The notes under the pieces: model-generated
Told to the model about the DNA's origin: nothing
Database searches by the model: none
The model's input: only the letters and a program-made list of their open reading frames with translations
Shown here: positions 1-11,330 of the stretch, piece by piece
How the letters are laid out: the number at the start of each line of letters is the position of its first letter
How positions within the stretch are numbered: the first letter of the stretch is position 1
Made by a program: the position numbers and the translations under genes
Assembly: GCA_021397845.1 (NCBI GenBank)
Contig: CM038041.1
Coordinates: forward strand, 145,616,780-145,680,779
DNA from: Areca catechu
Taxonomy: Eukaryota > Streptophyta > Magnoliopsida > Arecales > Arecaceae
Direction: 5' to 3'
Length of the DNA: 64,000 nt

Positions 1-1330
1 TTCTAAGATCTTAAAAAAAATATATCAAGTCTTCAGATTTTAAATAATTTCGAACAATTCTAAGATCTTGAGAAGAATATATCATGTCTTCATATTTTAA
101 ATAATACTAAGTCTTCGTACTTAGAATAATTCTGAATGATTCTGAGATCTTAAGATTTCAAATTTAAAATAACACTAAGTCTTTTGGACTTAGGATGATT
201 CCAAACAATTCTGAGATCTTGAAAAGAATATATCAAGTCTTCAGATTTTAAATAGCACTAAGTCTTCAAACATAGAATAATTCTGAATAATTCTGAATAA
301 TTCTGAGATCTTAAGATTTCATATTTAAAATAATACTAAGTCTTTCAGACTAAGGATAATTCTAAATAATTCTGAGATCTTGAGCAGAATATATCAAGTC
401 TTCAGATTTTAAATAATTATGAACTATTCTGAGATCTTGAAAAGAATATATCAAGTCTTCATATTTTAAATAACACTATGTCTTCGGGCTTAGAATAATT
501 CTGAATGATTTTAAGATCTTAAGATTTTAAATTTAAAATAACACTAAGTCTTTTGGACTTAGGATGATTCCGAATAATTTTGAGATTTTGAGAAAAATAT
601 ATCAAGTCTTTAGATTTTAAATAACACTAAGTCTTCAGACTTAGAATAATTCTGAACAATTCTGAGATAAAGTCTTCAGATATAAAATAACACTAAGTCT
701 TTGGACTTAGGATAATTCTGAACAATTCTGAGATCAAGTCTTCAGATATAAAATAATATTAAGTCTTGGAACTTAAGATAAATAAGTAATCTTGATTTTT
801 AGAAATCAAGTTTCTAGATAATAATGCCAAGTCTTCGGACTTGAAAATAATACTAAGTTTTCAGACTTAGGATAAATGAGTAATCCTGATCTTGAGAAAT
901 TAGGTTTCCAAATAATAATACCAAGTCTTTGAACTTGAAAATAATACTAAGTCTTCGGACTTAGGACAGCTGAGAATAACTGAGACTGAAGAAATATCAA
1001 GTTTTTGGACTTGAAAATATACTAAGTTTTCAGATTTAGGATAAATAAATAATCTTGATCTTGAGAAATCAAGTTTTCATATAATTCCAAGTCTTCGGAC
1101 TTGAAAATAATACTAAGTCTTCGAACTTAGGATAAATGAGTAGTCCTGATTTTGAGAAATCAGGTTTCTAAATAATAATACCAAATCTTCGAACTTGAAA
1201 TAATACTAAGTCTTCGGACTTAGGATAAATAAATAATCTTGATCTTGAAAAATCAAGTTTTCAAATAATAATATCAAGTCTTCGGACTTGAAATAATACT
1301 AAGTCTTTGGACTTAGGATAATTCTGATCT
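1..1330 (-). repeat. Tandem-repeat array, probable 3' untranslated region of a Ty3/gypsy element
   Basis: This stretch is a degenerate array built on the palindrome-like core CTAAGTCTTCGGACTTAG followed by an AT-rich spacer ending in GAGATCTTGAG. Units run from about 45 to 100 bp and the spacing drifts along the array. The same family recurs at 4500-5560. Because a gag-leader-like segment and an LTR follow to the right in minus orientation, I infer that it is the 3' untranslated repeat zone of a minus-strand element that has lost pol. No coding potential is seen. Confidence 0.6.
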
Positions 1331-1339
1331 GAAACAAGA

Positions 1340-1860
1340 TAGACCACGTGGGTCATCCCTGTTTTTATAAAAAATGAAACAGGCTGATTAAACCTTGGCA
1401 TTTTTCAGGATAGATCGCATGGATCATCCTTATGCCCTTTAGTTAAAGATTAAGATAGGTTGATCTGGCCCACCTAGGTATTTTTGTAGAGTTCATCATG
1501 GAGATCATCCTCATATCTTTTAGAAAAAGAACTAAGACAGGCTGATCATGCCCACCTCGGCACTTCGTAAGATAGATCATGGAGATCATCCTTATGCCTT
1601 TTTGGTTAAGATAGGCTAGTTAGGCCCAACTCGGCACTTCGTAAGGTAGATCACGGAGATCATCCTTATGCCTTAAAAGAAAAAAGATTAAGATAGGCTG
1701 GTCAAGCCCACCTCGGCACTTCGTAAGGTAGATCACAGAGATCATCCTTATACCTTTTAAATAAAAATTAAGACAGGCTGGTTAAGCCCACCTCGGTACT
1801 TCATAAGGTAGATCACAGAGATCATCCTTATACATTTTATAATAAGATAGGCTTCAGTGA
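1340..1860. repeat. Second tandem array, unit about 90-100 bp
   Basis: About five units repeat the phrases GGTAGATCACGGAGATCATCC, TTATGCCTTTT and AAGATAGGCTGGTCAAGCC, each with a CACCTCGGCACTTCGTAAGG motif. The array is continuous with the arrays on both sides and shows no ORF. It looks like part of the same retrotransposon 3' non-coding region. Confidence 0.55.
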
Positions 1861-1924
1861 GCCTTCCCTTGGCCTTCAGCGGGCCCTAATAAGATTGGCT
1901 TTGGGCCTTTTGGACATTTGATCG

Positions 1925-2385
1925 ACCTTTAAAAAGTCATCAGCTTTGAAAAGGATATCGATCTTAAAGAATACTTCGGCCTTTAAAAAGTCATCGATCT
2001 TCAAGAATACATCAGTCTTTAAGAAGTCACCGGCCTTTGAGAATACATCGTACTTTAAGAAGTCATCAACCTTCAAGAGTATATCGGCCTTTAAGAAGTC
2101 ATCAGCCTTTGAGAATACATCATACTTTAAGAAGTCATCAGCCTTCAAGATTATATCGGACTTTAAGAAGGCATCAGCCTTCAAGAAGATATTGGCCTTC
2201 AAGAGCATATCGGACTTTAAGAAGTCATCGACCTTCAAGAAGATATCGACCTTTAAAAAGTCATTGATCTTTGAGAGTATATCAGCTGTTGAGAATATAT
2301 CAAACTTTAAGAAGTCATCGATCTTTGAGAATACATCGGACTTTAAGAAGTCATCGGCCTTTGAGAATACATCAACCTTTAAAAT
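1925..2385. repeat. Minisatellite with an 18-bp unit
   Basis: Roughly 24 copies of two alternating 18-bp half-units occur, CTTTAAGAAGTCATCGGC and CTTTGAGAATACATCGGA, giving a 36-bp higher period. As 18 is divisible by three and the unit has few stops, long reading frames stay open on both strands (1946-2488 plus, 1876-2238 minus) with six-residue periodicity. I regard those frames as by-products of the repeat. Confidence 0.8.
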
Positions 2386-2599
2386 TTATGCAAAACAAAA
2401 ATTCTACTGGAATTCCTCCAGTGGGAGACACTCCTCGGAGGTCTCCTCTTACCTTTTCTCAAGGTTGTCCAGTCATCAGATTTCTTGATTCCAGCGGATA
2501 CTTATAGATTTATTGGATGAGGCTGGCCAAAATTCTAGCTAAATGGCAAGTCTGATAGTCCTTGGATCAATTTACTCTGTGCAAGGAATTGTTGTGGAA

Positions 2600-3296
2600 G
2601 CATCATTGGCTCTTCCATTTTTTAGGATGAACAGAATTCCATCCTTCCTCTACCTTTATGGGCCCTGATAAGATGGGCTTTAGTAGAGGCAGACGACATG
2701 GTTCGAGTAAGGCATGGGACCAGGCGGCATGGTCCCATGCGGCACGGTTCTAGAGGGATGGCACAGACAGTGATGTTGTTGATCTGGCATCCGATCTAGA
2801 AGACCATCTTGGCCTTTAAAGTCGAAGTTCATTTCTCTTTGCCTAACCGTTCCAGGTGCAAAACCTCCATAAGAAATAGAGGGAGAACGCTTGGTTCTCT
2901 TCTTTCCATTATAGTTCTCCACATGTCGATCTAGGGGGAAAGCTTAACGATCTCGAGATGATTGGATCCGTAAAGAATTTGGAGTGAGTTCCTGACATCG
3001 ATTTTCTCTCCTTTCAGTTTGATGGCTGGGTTGTGAGATGGGTGGAGGACACTGTCTTTGAACAGCAGTCTCCATCAACATTGGAGGTGGCATGCTATCA
3101 TCCACCGATGGATTGTTTGGCTGAGAAATAGGTTGATCCTTGCTTGTATAAGTATTCTGGATCTTCCCTTTCACCATTTTTGCTTTGCAGAAATTCTCCT
3201 TCAACCAGAGGAAACATATCTTCTCCTTCACCATTTTTGGTTTGCAGAAATTCTCCTTCAACCAGAGGAAACAGATCTTCCACTTCATTTTTACCC
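2600..3296 (-). mobile_element. Leader and possible gag start of a minus-strand Ty3/gypsy element
   Basis: This segment lies directly inside the LTR at 3297-4296, where leader and gag are expected for a minus-strand element. The frame 3288-2944 holds a tandem duplication of about 57 bp (around 3165-3290), giving two copies of a CFLWLKENFCK-type stretch, then a Pro/Gln/Ser-rich run. Neighbouring frames are short. I do not recognise a conserved gag domain, so the gag assignment rests on position. 2386-2600 holds nothing I can identify. Confidence 0.4.
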
Positions 3297-4296
3297 ATCG
3301 ATGGAAGCCTGCAAAACAACTCCCCTGACCAAAATTTTTTTGGTAGGGGACACTACGATGCCAAAGTTAGCAAGAATTCAGACAGCAGAATGGAGAGCTC
3401 GAGAGCAGAGAATGGTGAGAAGAAGGAAGAAGATGGCTTAAGTTTGCTCAGAGTTAGCTTAGGTTAGCCTCGCTTAGCTTACTTGAGTGTCCCCTCTTAC
3501 CAGTATTTATAGGCATAAGTGTAACTACTTACGGTTATGGGAGTTAGTTAGGAAAATCTCCTCATAACAGTAAGTAGTGGCGGTCAGAAAATTAGTTATT
3601 TGACCATGTGGCTGGTTACAACAACCAGAACAACCTTTAACCATTTCAGGTTGAAGGATTGCTCTGAAGCTGCAAATGCATTTAGGAAAAGTCCGAAGTG
3701 AAGCTATCAACCTCTTCAGATGGCCTTCCTTGGAAGGGCCTGAGGAAATGTTAGCTGTATGCTTTGAACATCCCTCTTAGGAATGAATAATGAAAACAAG
3801 TAACTACTTACTGTAGTATCGAAGAGATGAAAATATTCCAAAGGCGTAGTCTTCAGATAAGTTGAAGACATGAAGCTGAAGGAAAGAATAATAGGCATAC
3901 TCTTCGTATCAGGCTGAAGATATGAAGCTGAAAGAATATAATTAATAGGTTTACTTCTTCATACCAGGTTCTTCACACCAAGCTGAAGATACAAAGCCGA
4001 AAGAATAATCAAAAGGCTTACTTCTTCGAACCAAGTTCTTTGGACCAAGCTGAAGATACGAAGCCGAAGGAACATAGCCAATAGGCTTGCTTCTTCAGAC
4101 CAGGCTAAGGATAAGAAGTCGAAGGTTAGAGTAACATATCCGACGTATTCTTCGGACTAGGCCCAGGCGTACTCTTCGGACCATGCTTAAAGAGATCTTT
4201 TTTAGTGCGTTGGTTCAGCCTATAGAATTAAAAATTTGAAATTGGCTCAACTGATGGGCCAGTAATCAATTTATATTGAGTTGAATTATCATAACA
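3297..4296 (-). repeat. LTR of a Ty3/gypsy element, copy 1
   Basis: The segment is closely similar to 50637-51696 over its whole length. Read on the minus strand it starts TGTTATGATAATTCAACTC, directly after a polypurine tract (GAGTGGGGGGCA, 4297-4310). It ends beside the motif GGTCAGGGGAGTTGTTTTGC, which resembles the 3' LTR ends of the Tat-like elements elsewhere in the window. The right boundary is well set by the polypurine tract. The left boundary is set only by where similarity to the second copy ends. Confidence 0.7.
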
Positions 4297-4309
4297 GATG
4301 CCCCCCACT

Positions 4310-5560
4310 CTCAAGTTTGAAATAATTTTATTTCGAAAATGGGAGTACCATAATTTGTCATTTATACTCCAAAGGCATATTTCAAATTTTTTAAAGGTAT
4401 ATTTCAAACCTTTAGGCCGAAGATATGAAGCCGAAGGAAAATAATATATTTCAAAGGCATATTCTTTGAATCAGGCCGAAGATGTAAAGCCGAAAGAAAG
4501 AATAATATACTTCAAATATAAAATAACACTAAGTCCTCGGACTTAGAATAATTCTGAATGATTCTGAGATCTTAAGACTTCAGATTTTAAATATCACTAA
4601 GTCTTCAGACTTAGGACGATTTTGAATGATTCTGAGATCTTAAGATTTCAGATTTAAAATAATACTAAGTCTTCAGACTTAGAATGATTCTAAATGATTC
4701 TGAGATCTTGAGATTTCAGATTTAAAATAACATTAAGTCTTCGGACTTAGGATAACTCCGAATAATTCTGAGATCTTGAGAAGAATATATCAAGTCTTCA
4801 GATTTTAAATAATCCCGAATAATTTTGAGATCTTGAGAAGAATATGTTAAGTCTTCAGATTTTAAATAACACTAAGTCTTCGGACTTAGGATAATTTCAA
4901 GTAATTTTGAGATCTTGAGAAGAATATATCAAATTTTTAAATTTTAAATAATTCTTAATAATTCTGAGATCTTGAGAAGAATATGTCAAGTCTTCAGATT
5001 TTAAATAACACTAAGTCTTCAGACTTAGGATAATTTTGAACAATTATGAGATCAAGTCTTCAGATATAAAATAACACTAAGTCTTCGAACTTAGGATAAT
5101 TCTGAACAATTCTGAGATCAAGTATTCAAATAATAATACCAAGACTTCGAACTTGAAAATAAATTAAGTCTTCAAACTTAGGATAGATGAATAATCTTAA
5201 TCTTGAGAAATCAAGTTTCCATATAATAATACTAAGTCTTCAGACTTGAAAATAATACTAAGTCTTTAGACTTAGGATAAATGAATAATCTTGATTTTGA
5301 GAAATCAAGTTTTCAGATAATAACACCAAGTCTTCGGACATGAAAATAATACTAAGTCTTCGGACTCAAGATAAATGAATAATGTTGATCTTGAGAAATC
5401 AAGTTTCTAGATAATAACACCAAGTCTTCGGACTTAAAAAAAAATACTAAGTCTTCGGATTCAAGATAAATGAATAATCTTGATCTTGAGAAATCAAGTT
5501 TCTAAATAATAATACCAAGTCTTTGAACTTAAAAAAAAATACTAAGTCTTCGCATGTCTT
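4310..5560 (-). repeat. Polypurine tract and tandem-repeat 3' region of a minus-strand Ty3/gypsy element
   Basis: Next to the LTR is a minus-strand polypurine tract. It is followed by the same CTAAGTCTTCGGACTTAG array seen at 1-1330, running to about 5560 and stopping abruptly. Since the LTR at 3297-4296 also has leader sequence on its other side, this looks like two element copies sharing one LTR, or a rearranged remnant. Confidence 0.6.
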
Positions 5561-6257
5561 CGCATGCCCCACCCATTATAGGTGAGTACGTCAGCCGGAC
5601 CCTGCTAAGCCAACGAAGTAGTGCGTTCTTTTCCCATCACGGTCACATGCTCCAGGGTACACTCTGAATTTAATCGAGTCATCCACAAGAATTATGCCTC
5701 GAACTCGTGATCGACAGATGAGAGATTTAAGTCCATACCAACCGGACTACCGCCATAGCGATAATCCTACCTTTCAATTTACAGTATAAATACTTGCTTA
5801 TGCCTCAAATCTTTTGCAAAGTGGCCCCTACATATGCCGGTAAAAATTATTTTTCTTACAAAAGAAGCTGTATGCCATTTACCTGTTATTGAGATGTTAT
5901 ACGACTACAATACAACCAGTGCACTCTTGGCCAAATTTTGCACAATATAATAAGATTAGTATTTTAAGCTTATTCTAGAAAAGGCAAATTAAGAGCCGGT
6001 GTTGTCCAAATGATTATTGGTTGTGGATAGAGGAAAAGGGAAAAAGGTAAAATTAGCCATTATTGTAGGAAGTTTATTCTTGCATCTCTATAAATTTCCC
6101 GCTACGAATTCCTCATAAGCTGTACAATCTTGTGAAAGCACAGCCTCATCCAATGTGCATGAACTATTAGAGCAAGTTGGTCGTTACATAGTCTTGTATC
6201 TATTAGATCCGTAAAATAATAAAAAATGATGCCAAACATGGATCAGGTCATGTTGTG
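5561..6257. other. Intergenic, nothing recognised
   Basis: Mixed-composition sequence after the repeat array ends. No convincing ORF, RNA gene or transposon terminus was seen. Confidence 0.5.
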
Positions 6258-6707
6258 ATGGGACATGAACTGGATCTGCTGGCTAGCGAGATTTTTTGGC
6301 TAGCCATGCCTTGTGTCATCAAACCATATCAACTTAAGGATATCATATGTACTTCTGCTATTCTATGCACATCTCAAGCCAGCATTAACTTATATTCTTG
6401 GTGGCCAAAGGAGGCAACTTTTATGTATTGTGACTGTAGTTGCCAAGCCAACTTGATAGATCTGATGCTGCCTATATTGAACTGTACTAGTTGCTTGAAT
6501 AATTTGCTTTTGATTTCATCCTTTGGTTGTTTGGTGTACCATCGTGGACCTTACATGAGTTCTACTAAGTCAAAGCAAGTATACCATGATTCTAAGCGCA
6601 CTGATGTGTTCTTGGCTATGTTGCAAGCATTGTCGGAGATGATAATGTTAGCAAATGGGCTTTTTGAGAATGACTATGAGACTGCATCGAAGAGTTTGGA
6701 TTCATAA
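6258..6707 (+). CDS. Unrecognised 149-residue ORF, doubtful
   Basis: An uninterrupted ATG-started frame encodes about 149 residues ending at a TAA (6705-6707). The product is rich in Leu, Ile, Ser and Cys, with scattered Cys residues that form no zinc-finger spacing I can name. No signal peptide or membrane helix stands out. It matches no family I know. It could be a decayed exon, part of an unrecognised transposon, or chance. The nearest neighbours are repeats on both sides. Confidence 0.2.
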   Translation: MGHELDLLASEIFWLAMPCVIKPYQLKDIICTSAILCTSQASINLYSWWPKEATFMYCDCSCQANLIDLMLPILNCTSCLNNLLLISSFGCLVYHRGPYMSSTKSKQVYHDSKRTDVFLAMLQALSEMIMLANGLFENDYETASKSLDS

Positions 6708-7635
6708 ATGATGTAAACTGACTTCTGGATGTATGGTTATCTTGTCCATGAAATGGATTTATGTGATAAAGGTGTCCATATGTTTCCCTATTTTATCTAT
6801 ATCAATGTTGACCTGCAAAGTTTAATATGCATATGCAATGTTCCCCCAATTATGCATAAAATAAAATATACACTATAACTCTATTTTATGTCCTGCATCT
6901 CAAAACTTATGCTATTGGATTGGTATAACGCTAGGGCAAATGCTACAGCATTTTTTTGGCGGTACTTGATATTTGTCGGTTGTTGGCCTTTACATCTCAT
7001 GTTGTTTTCTATCTATTATTTTGATTAATGATAGCACATGATCCCTTTGAATTTCTTTTCTTTTGATTTATATTGTTTTACACACTCAATTTTAACATTT
7101 CTGCTTTGTGGTACTTGATGATAATCAATTTCACTAGCTCAATTTAAGCATTTTTATTGATTTCCCCTCCGTTGATTTCTTGGTAGAAGTTTTATAATTA
7201 TTTTATCTTCTTCTGCTTATCTTTTTCATATATGTTCTTGGTAAATGTTTTGTATCTATGTTGGTAGTTAGGAATGTGTTGTAAGTTTTATAGTCTCTGT
7301 GATTTTAATAGTTGATAGGTGATGTGTGGTTATTTAGTGTTTTGGTATCAATTTTCAGTGGACTTTCTTCTATTAGATGGGTTTCAGCTCTATATCATCT
7401 AGCTATTACTATATCAGTATGTTTATCTTTCAGGATTAGATGGTTTTGACTTTTCAAGATGTATTCCTTAATATGCTATTCTTGTGTCTATTCCTTTACT
7501 TTAGCTGGTCTTTTGCTTATATTTTCTTCTATATTCCAATGGCAACTATATTCAGGTTGTTAGTTTTCATTATGTATCTGGTTTTGACTTGTGGGATCAT
7601 TTTTATTTGTATTTATTATTGTTCCTGGATGACAG
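6708..7635. other. AT-rich intergenic sequence
   Basis: T-rich, low-GC sequence with short open stretches of hydrophobic codons, such as 7440-7643. I see no splice-supported gene and no element boundaries. Confidence 0.5.
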
Positions 7636-8532
7636 GTATATAAGAAAAAAACATATAATTTTTAATTATTTTTCTTCAAATTTAAAATTAGGCACCAATT
7701 TTTTGATCAATTCTGCAAAAAATAAAAATATTTTTAAAAAAATTTGCAATCAATTTTTAATAAAGGTTTTTATTTAATAATTTCTAAAGAATTTAATAAT
7801 CAATTTTATGACTAAAATTGAATTAAAAAATATTTTAAATAATATTAGCGATTAAGTTTTAGTAAGATTATTTTTTAATTAATTGTTAATAAAATTTGGA
7901 ATTGATTTTAGGATTGATTTGTAAAATATTTTTTTAAAAGATTTTGATCAATTTTTAATCAAAATCTTATTAATATTTCTTAAATATATTTTGTGATCGA
8001 GTTTTTGACTAAAATTGAATTAAAAATATTAGCAACCAATTTGTCATCAATTTTTAGTAAATTATTTTTTTATTATTTTTTTAAAAAAATAGCAAATGAT
8101 TTTGTAATCAATCTCTATAATAAAAATTTCTAATAAATTTAATGAGAGATTTTGTGATCGATTATTAAAATAACTTTTTAAAAAAATTGCAACCAATCAT
8201 GTGACCAATTTTTAATCAAAATGTTATTAAATATGTCTTAAATATATTTTGTGACCAATTTTGCAACCAATTTTAAATTTTTACGATATATTTTAGTGAC
8301 AAATATATAATTCTTTTTAAAAAAATTATTAATATCTTTTATTTTATAATCACTAAATTGGTTGTAAAAACTTTTGACCAAAAAAATCAGCCACTAAATA
8401 TTTGCAACCAGTGTTTTTGCAACTAAAAAAATTGATGCCAAATTTAGTTGCAAAAAACTTAGTGATCAAATTCTAATTTTTTGCAATGAGTTTTTTGATT
8501 GCTAAAACAATATTTTCTTATTATGTATACAC
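7636..8532. mobile_element. Possible non-autonomous DNA transposon with subterminal repeats
   Basis: The segment is filled with short repeats in both orientations, such as TTTTGTGATCAATTTTT and GCAACCAATTT, as in CACTA-type subterminal regions. The left edge GTATATAAGAAAAAAAC loosely matches the reverse complement of the right edge, GTATACATAATAAGAAAAT. No clean target duplication is visible, so boundaries and class are uncertain. Confidence 0.3.
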
Positions 8533-8715
8533 GCTTAATTAATTAATTAATTAAAAAATTAATTAATAGATAATTAATAAACAACTAATTAATTAATTAA
8601 TTAACTAATAAATAAATAAATAACTAATAAATAAATACATAATTTATTAAACAACTAATTGATTAATTAAATTAATATCTAATTAATTATTTAAATATAT
8701 AATTAATTAAATTTA
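8533..8715. repeat. AT simple-repeat tract
   Basis: The tract consists of TTAA, AATTAATT and AAATAAAT tandem runs almost without G or C. Confidence 0.85.
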
Positions 8716-8879
8716 ATTAATATATTTTTGGTGATGGTTCTACTGTTGTCACTACTATCGCTAATACTCATAAAACCCAAATTAGGTGGGCCCCATGGAG
8801 ATTGAAGCATGGGAATAGATAGCGATGCAAGGACTAGATGTTGGCTCAGGGCCGCAGCCATGGGGATGATAGCATGAGG

Positions 8880-10083
8880 ACGATAGTGCAAGGGAGGGGG
8901 AATTGGCAAGGGGAGTATGGGGTGCCGGGAGGGTGGAGGTGGTAGGGGGAGCACGGGGCTCTAAGAAGGGAGGAACCGACAATGGAGATCACCTAGGGGG
9001 TGAGGGTGTGGAGACCAGCATGGGGAGTACAAGATATCAAGGAGGGGGGAATGGGCAAGGGGGAGCATGAAGTTCTAGGAGGGGGGAAGTGCAAGGCAGA
9101 GCATAGGGCATTGGAGAGGAAGGAACCAGCAGTGACGAGCCTGGTGGGAGCACAAGGCACCAAGGAGGGGGGAATTGAAAATGGCAAGCCCAGGCGGATG
9201 GGAGCATGGCACGAGGAACGACTGTGAAGGAGGCATGTTGGCAAGGGAGGGGTAACGGTGATGAGGCAGGATGGGGGAAAGGAAATTATTTTTCATTCTA
9301 AACGGGAGGGTGATGGTATATGCATGAAACATATTAGTGATGGCAAAATTTTGCCATTGCCAATATATAGTCATCAGTAATGAGCTTTAATATTAGTGAT
9401 GGCTGCATGCCATTGCTAATAATCCAATAGCCTTCAGTAATAATATTTTTTTTAAAAAAAATAAAAGTTTAAATTATTAGCGATGGCATCCATTCTCATC
9501 ACTAATAGTGGTCAAAATTGGCATATAATATTAGTGATGACATGCAACCGTCACTAATACCTCCTAAGCCATTAAGAAAAAGCCTTTCTCCAAGAAAAAT
9601 ATTTAAAATTTTAATTTATTAGCGATGACAAAAACTGCCATCGCTAATAGTGGTCGAAACTAGGAATTATTATTAGCAATGACTACATGTTGTCGCTAAT
9701 AACAACATCTACCATTGATAAAAAATATTTTTTTGAAAAAAAAATAAAAAATTAATTTTATCAGTGATGGCAATTGCTGTCGCTAATAGTTATTAGTCTG
9801 TTGGTAATAACATTAGTGATAGAAAATGTTGTCATTATATTTTGTCGATATAAATGTTTATTAGAAACAACAAATTTACTGTTGCTAATAACATTAGTGA
9901 TAGAAAATGTTGTCATTATATTTTGTCGATATAAATGTTTATTAGAAACAACAAGTTTACTGTTGCTAATAACATTAGTGATAGAAAATGTTGTCATTAT
10001 ATTTTGTCGATATAAATGTTTATTAGAAACAACAAATTTACTATTGCTAATAACCGCTAATAAAAATGAATTTTTTTGTAGTG
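8880..10083. mobile_element. CACTA (En/Spm-like) transposon, terminal portion
   Basis: The right edge reads TTTTTTTGTAGTG (10071-10083), the inverse of the CACTACAAAA terminus typical of plant CACTA transposons. Inside it, from 9380 on, lie many direct and inverted copies of ATTAGCGATGGC / GCCATCGCTAAT, the usual subterminal repeat pattern. 8880-9260 is a purine-rich tandem repeat with GGAGGGGGGAA units. No transposase reading frame is present. The left terminus was not found; CACTACTATCGCTAATAC near 8750 is a weak candidate. It is likely a deletion derivative. Confidence 0.65.
9807..10052. repeat. Three tandem copies of an 81-bp unit in the CACTA subterminal region
   Basis: Three nearly identical 81-bp units begin at about 9810, 9891 and 9972, each starting ACATTAGTGATAG and ending near the next TTGCTAATA. 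They hold open frames on both strands with an exact 27-residue period, which explains the ORFs at 9774-10088 and 9761-10108. Confidence 0.85.
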
Positions 10084-11325
10084 CATGATCAGCCCATGGT
10101 CGATCCAATGAACCTATATTATAGTATTTCCTAGTTTATATAGATTATGGGTTAGGTCTGCTCTGATACCATTTATTACAATCCAAGATCTCATCCAAAA
10201 AGGCTAGCTAAAAGATATTATTTAGGTTCCTTAATCTTATATACGTATCCAAAATTTTTCTAGTAAATAATTGATATAAGATTAAATACACACCTGCGTG
10301 AATCCTCATATACTTTTTTGGTTTAAGTCTTAGTATCCTTGCTAGGCTAAGTGTCCAAATTTATATATCCATTTATAAATACCATGATCAACCTTTAGTT
10401 AAATTCAATAAACTAGTATTGTAGTATCTCCTAGTTTACATAGGCAATGGGCTAAGTCGACTCTGATAGTATTAAATCTATCATGCCCTGCCCAATGCCC
10501 AAGCCGGATGTGTGATAGATGGCCACACATCTATATGGCTTCATCACATAAACATACAAGGCCTACTTTTTTACTCCTATATATTCATATCAATTTTGAG
10601 GCAATGATAATAAAAGCAAATTCTCCAAAACATTTATTATATCAAAATATTATTCACCAAGACCAATAAAGATTGATAACAAAAAAGTCTAAATCAAATT
10701 TTATTCAAGCTAAAACTAAGAAAAAAACTTCCAAAGTCCTAACCTCCTCACTACTCAGTCCCATGCCCCATAGGTTTTTATGGACCTGAAAAAAATAAAA
10801 AAGAGTGAGTGAGCTTTACCGGCTCAGTAAATTACCAATATCTCTGAGTGAATAAGTATAATTAATTTTTTAAATATAACAATATAATAATAATATGTAA
10901 CAACATAATTTTCTTTCATATATGCCATGCATAACATTAAAATTCTAAAAACTCTTTCTCAGTCTTTGATGACTATGGCAATGATCAGCCATGTGATAAT
11001 GCTCAAAATAGACTAGCTCGAAAAAAAAACATGCAATGCATCTGCATATGACAGTGATAAGTCTCAATTAGCTAGTCTCGATAGGTACTTACTCTGATTC
11101 ACATAGCCTTAATTAGCCCCATGATAAAGCAAAGAGACTAGCTCTGAAATATATACGTGCAAGGCATTAACATGTAATCAGCTCTAAGTAGCTAGGCTAG
11201 GAAGAAACATGTTTTTGATGTATGGCCAATGATTAGTCTCATTGGCTAAACCTAAATTATAGTCTAACTAGAATGTTGTTCTCACTTTCACCATAACAAA
11301 ATATCATACTTGTTTTTATAATATA
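10084..11325 (-). mobile_element. Leader and primer-site fragments of an older minus-strand LTR element
   Basis: Two direct repeats of about 90 bp (10087-10180 and 10383-10472) each carry, on the minus strand, a primer-binding-like string. The first reads GGTATCAGAGCAGACC and the second, more decayed, TACTATCAGAGTCGAC. In plant LTR elements this sequence follows the 5' LTR. The sequence to the right, continuing past the Tat insertion at 28757 to about 30014, may be the LTR, which would start TGTGAGGCCCATC on the minus strand. No coding region is present. Boundaries are not proven. Confidence 0.35.
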
Positions 11326-11330
11326 CTAAT
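11326..11330. repeat. Target-site duplication, left copy (CTAAT)
   Basis: The five bases CTAAT lie just before the TG of the left LTR at 11331. They recur exactly at 28757-28761 just after the right LTR, the 5-bp duplication made by a Ty3/gypsy integrase. Confidence 0.85.

Noticed and set aside
1946..2488. 180-codon plus-strand frame (and 1876-2238 minus) as a repeat protein gene
   Set aside because: The frames are fully explained by an 18-bp tandem repeat free of stops on both strands. They continue neighbouring non-coding arrays.
7440..7643. Hydrophobic 67-codon frame as a small membrane protein
   Set aside because: Strongly T-rich DNA gives Phe/Leu/Ile codons by composition; there is no supporting context.
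9000..9374. Overlapping frames in the purine-rich region
   Set aside because: Tandem GGAGGGGGGAA-type repeats inside the CACTA element; no domain.
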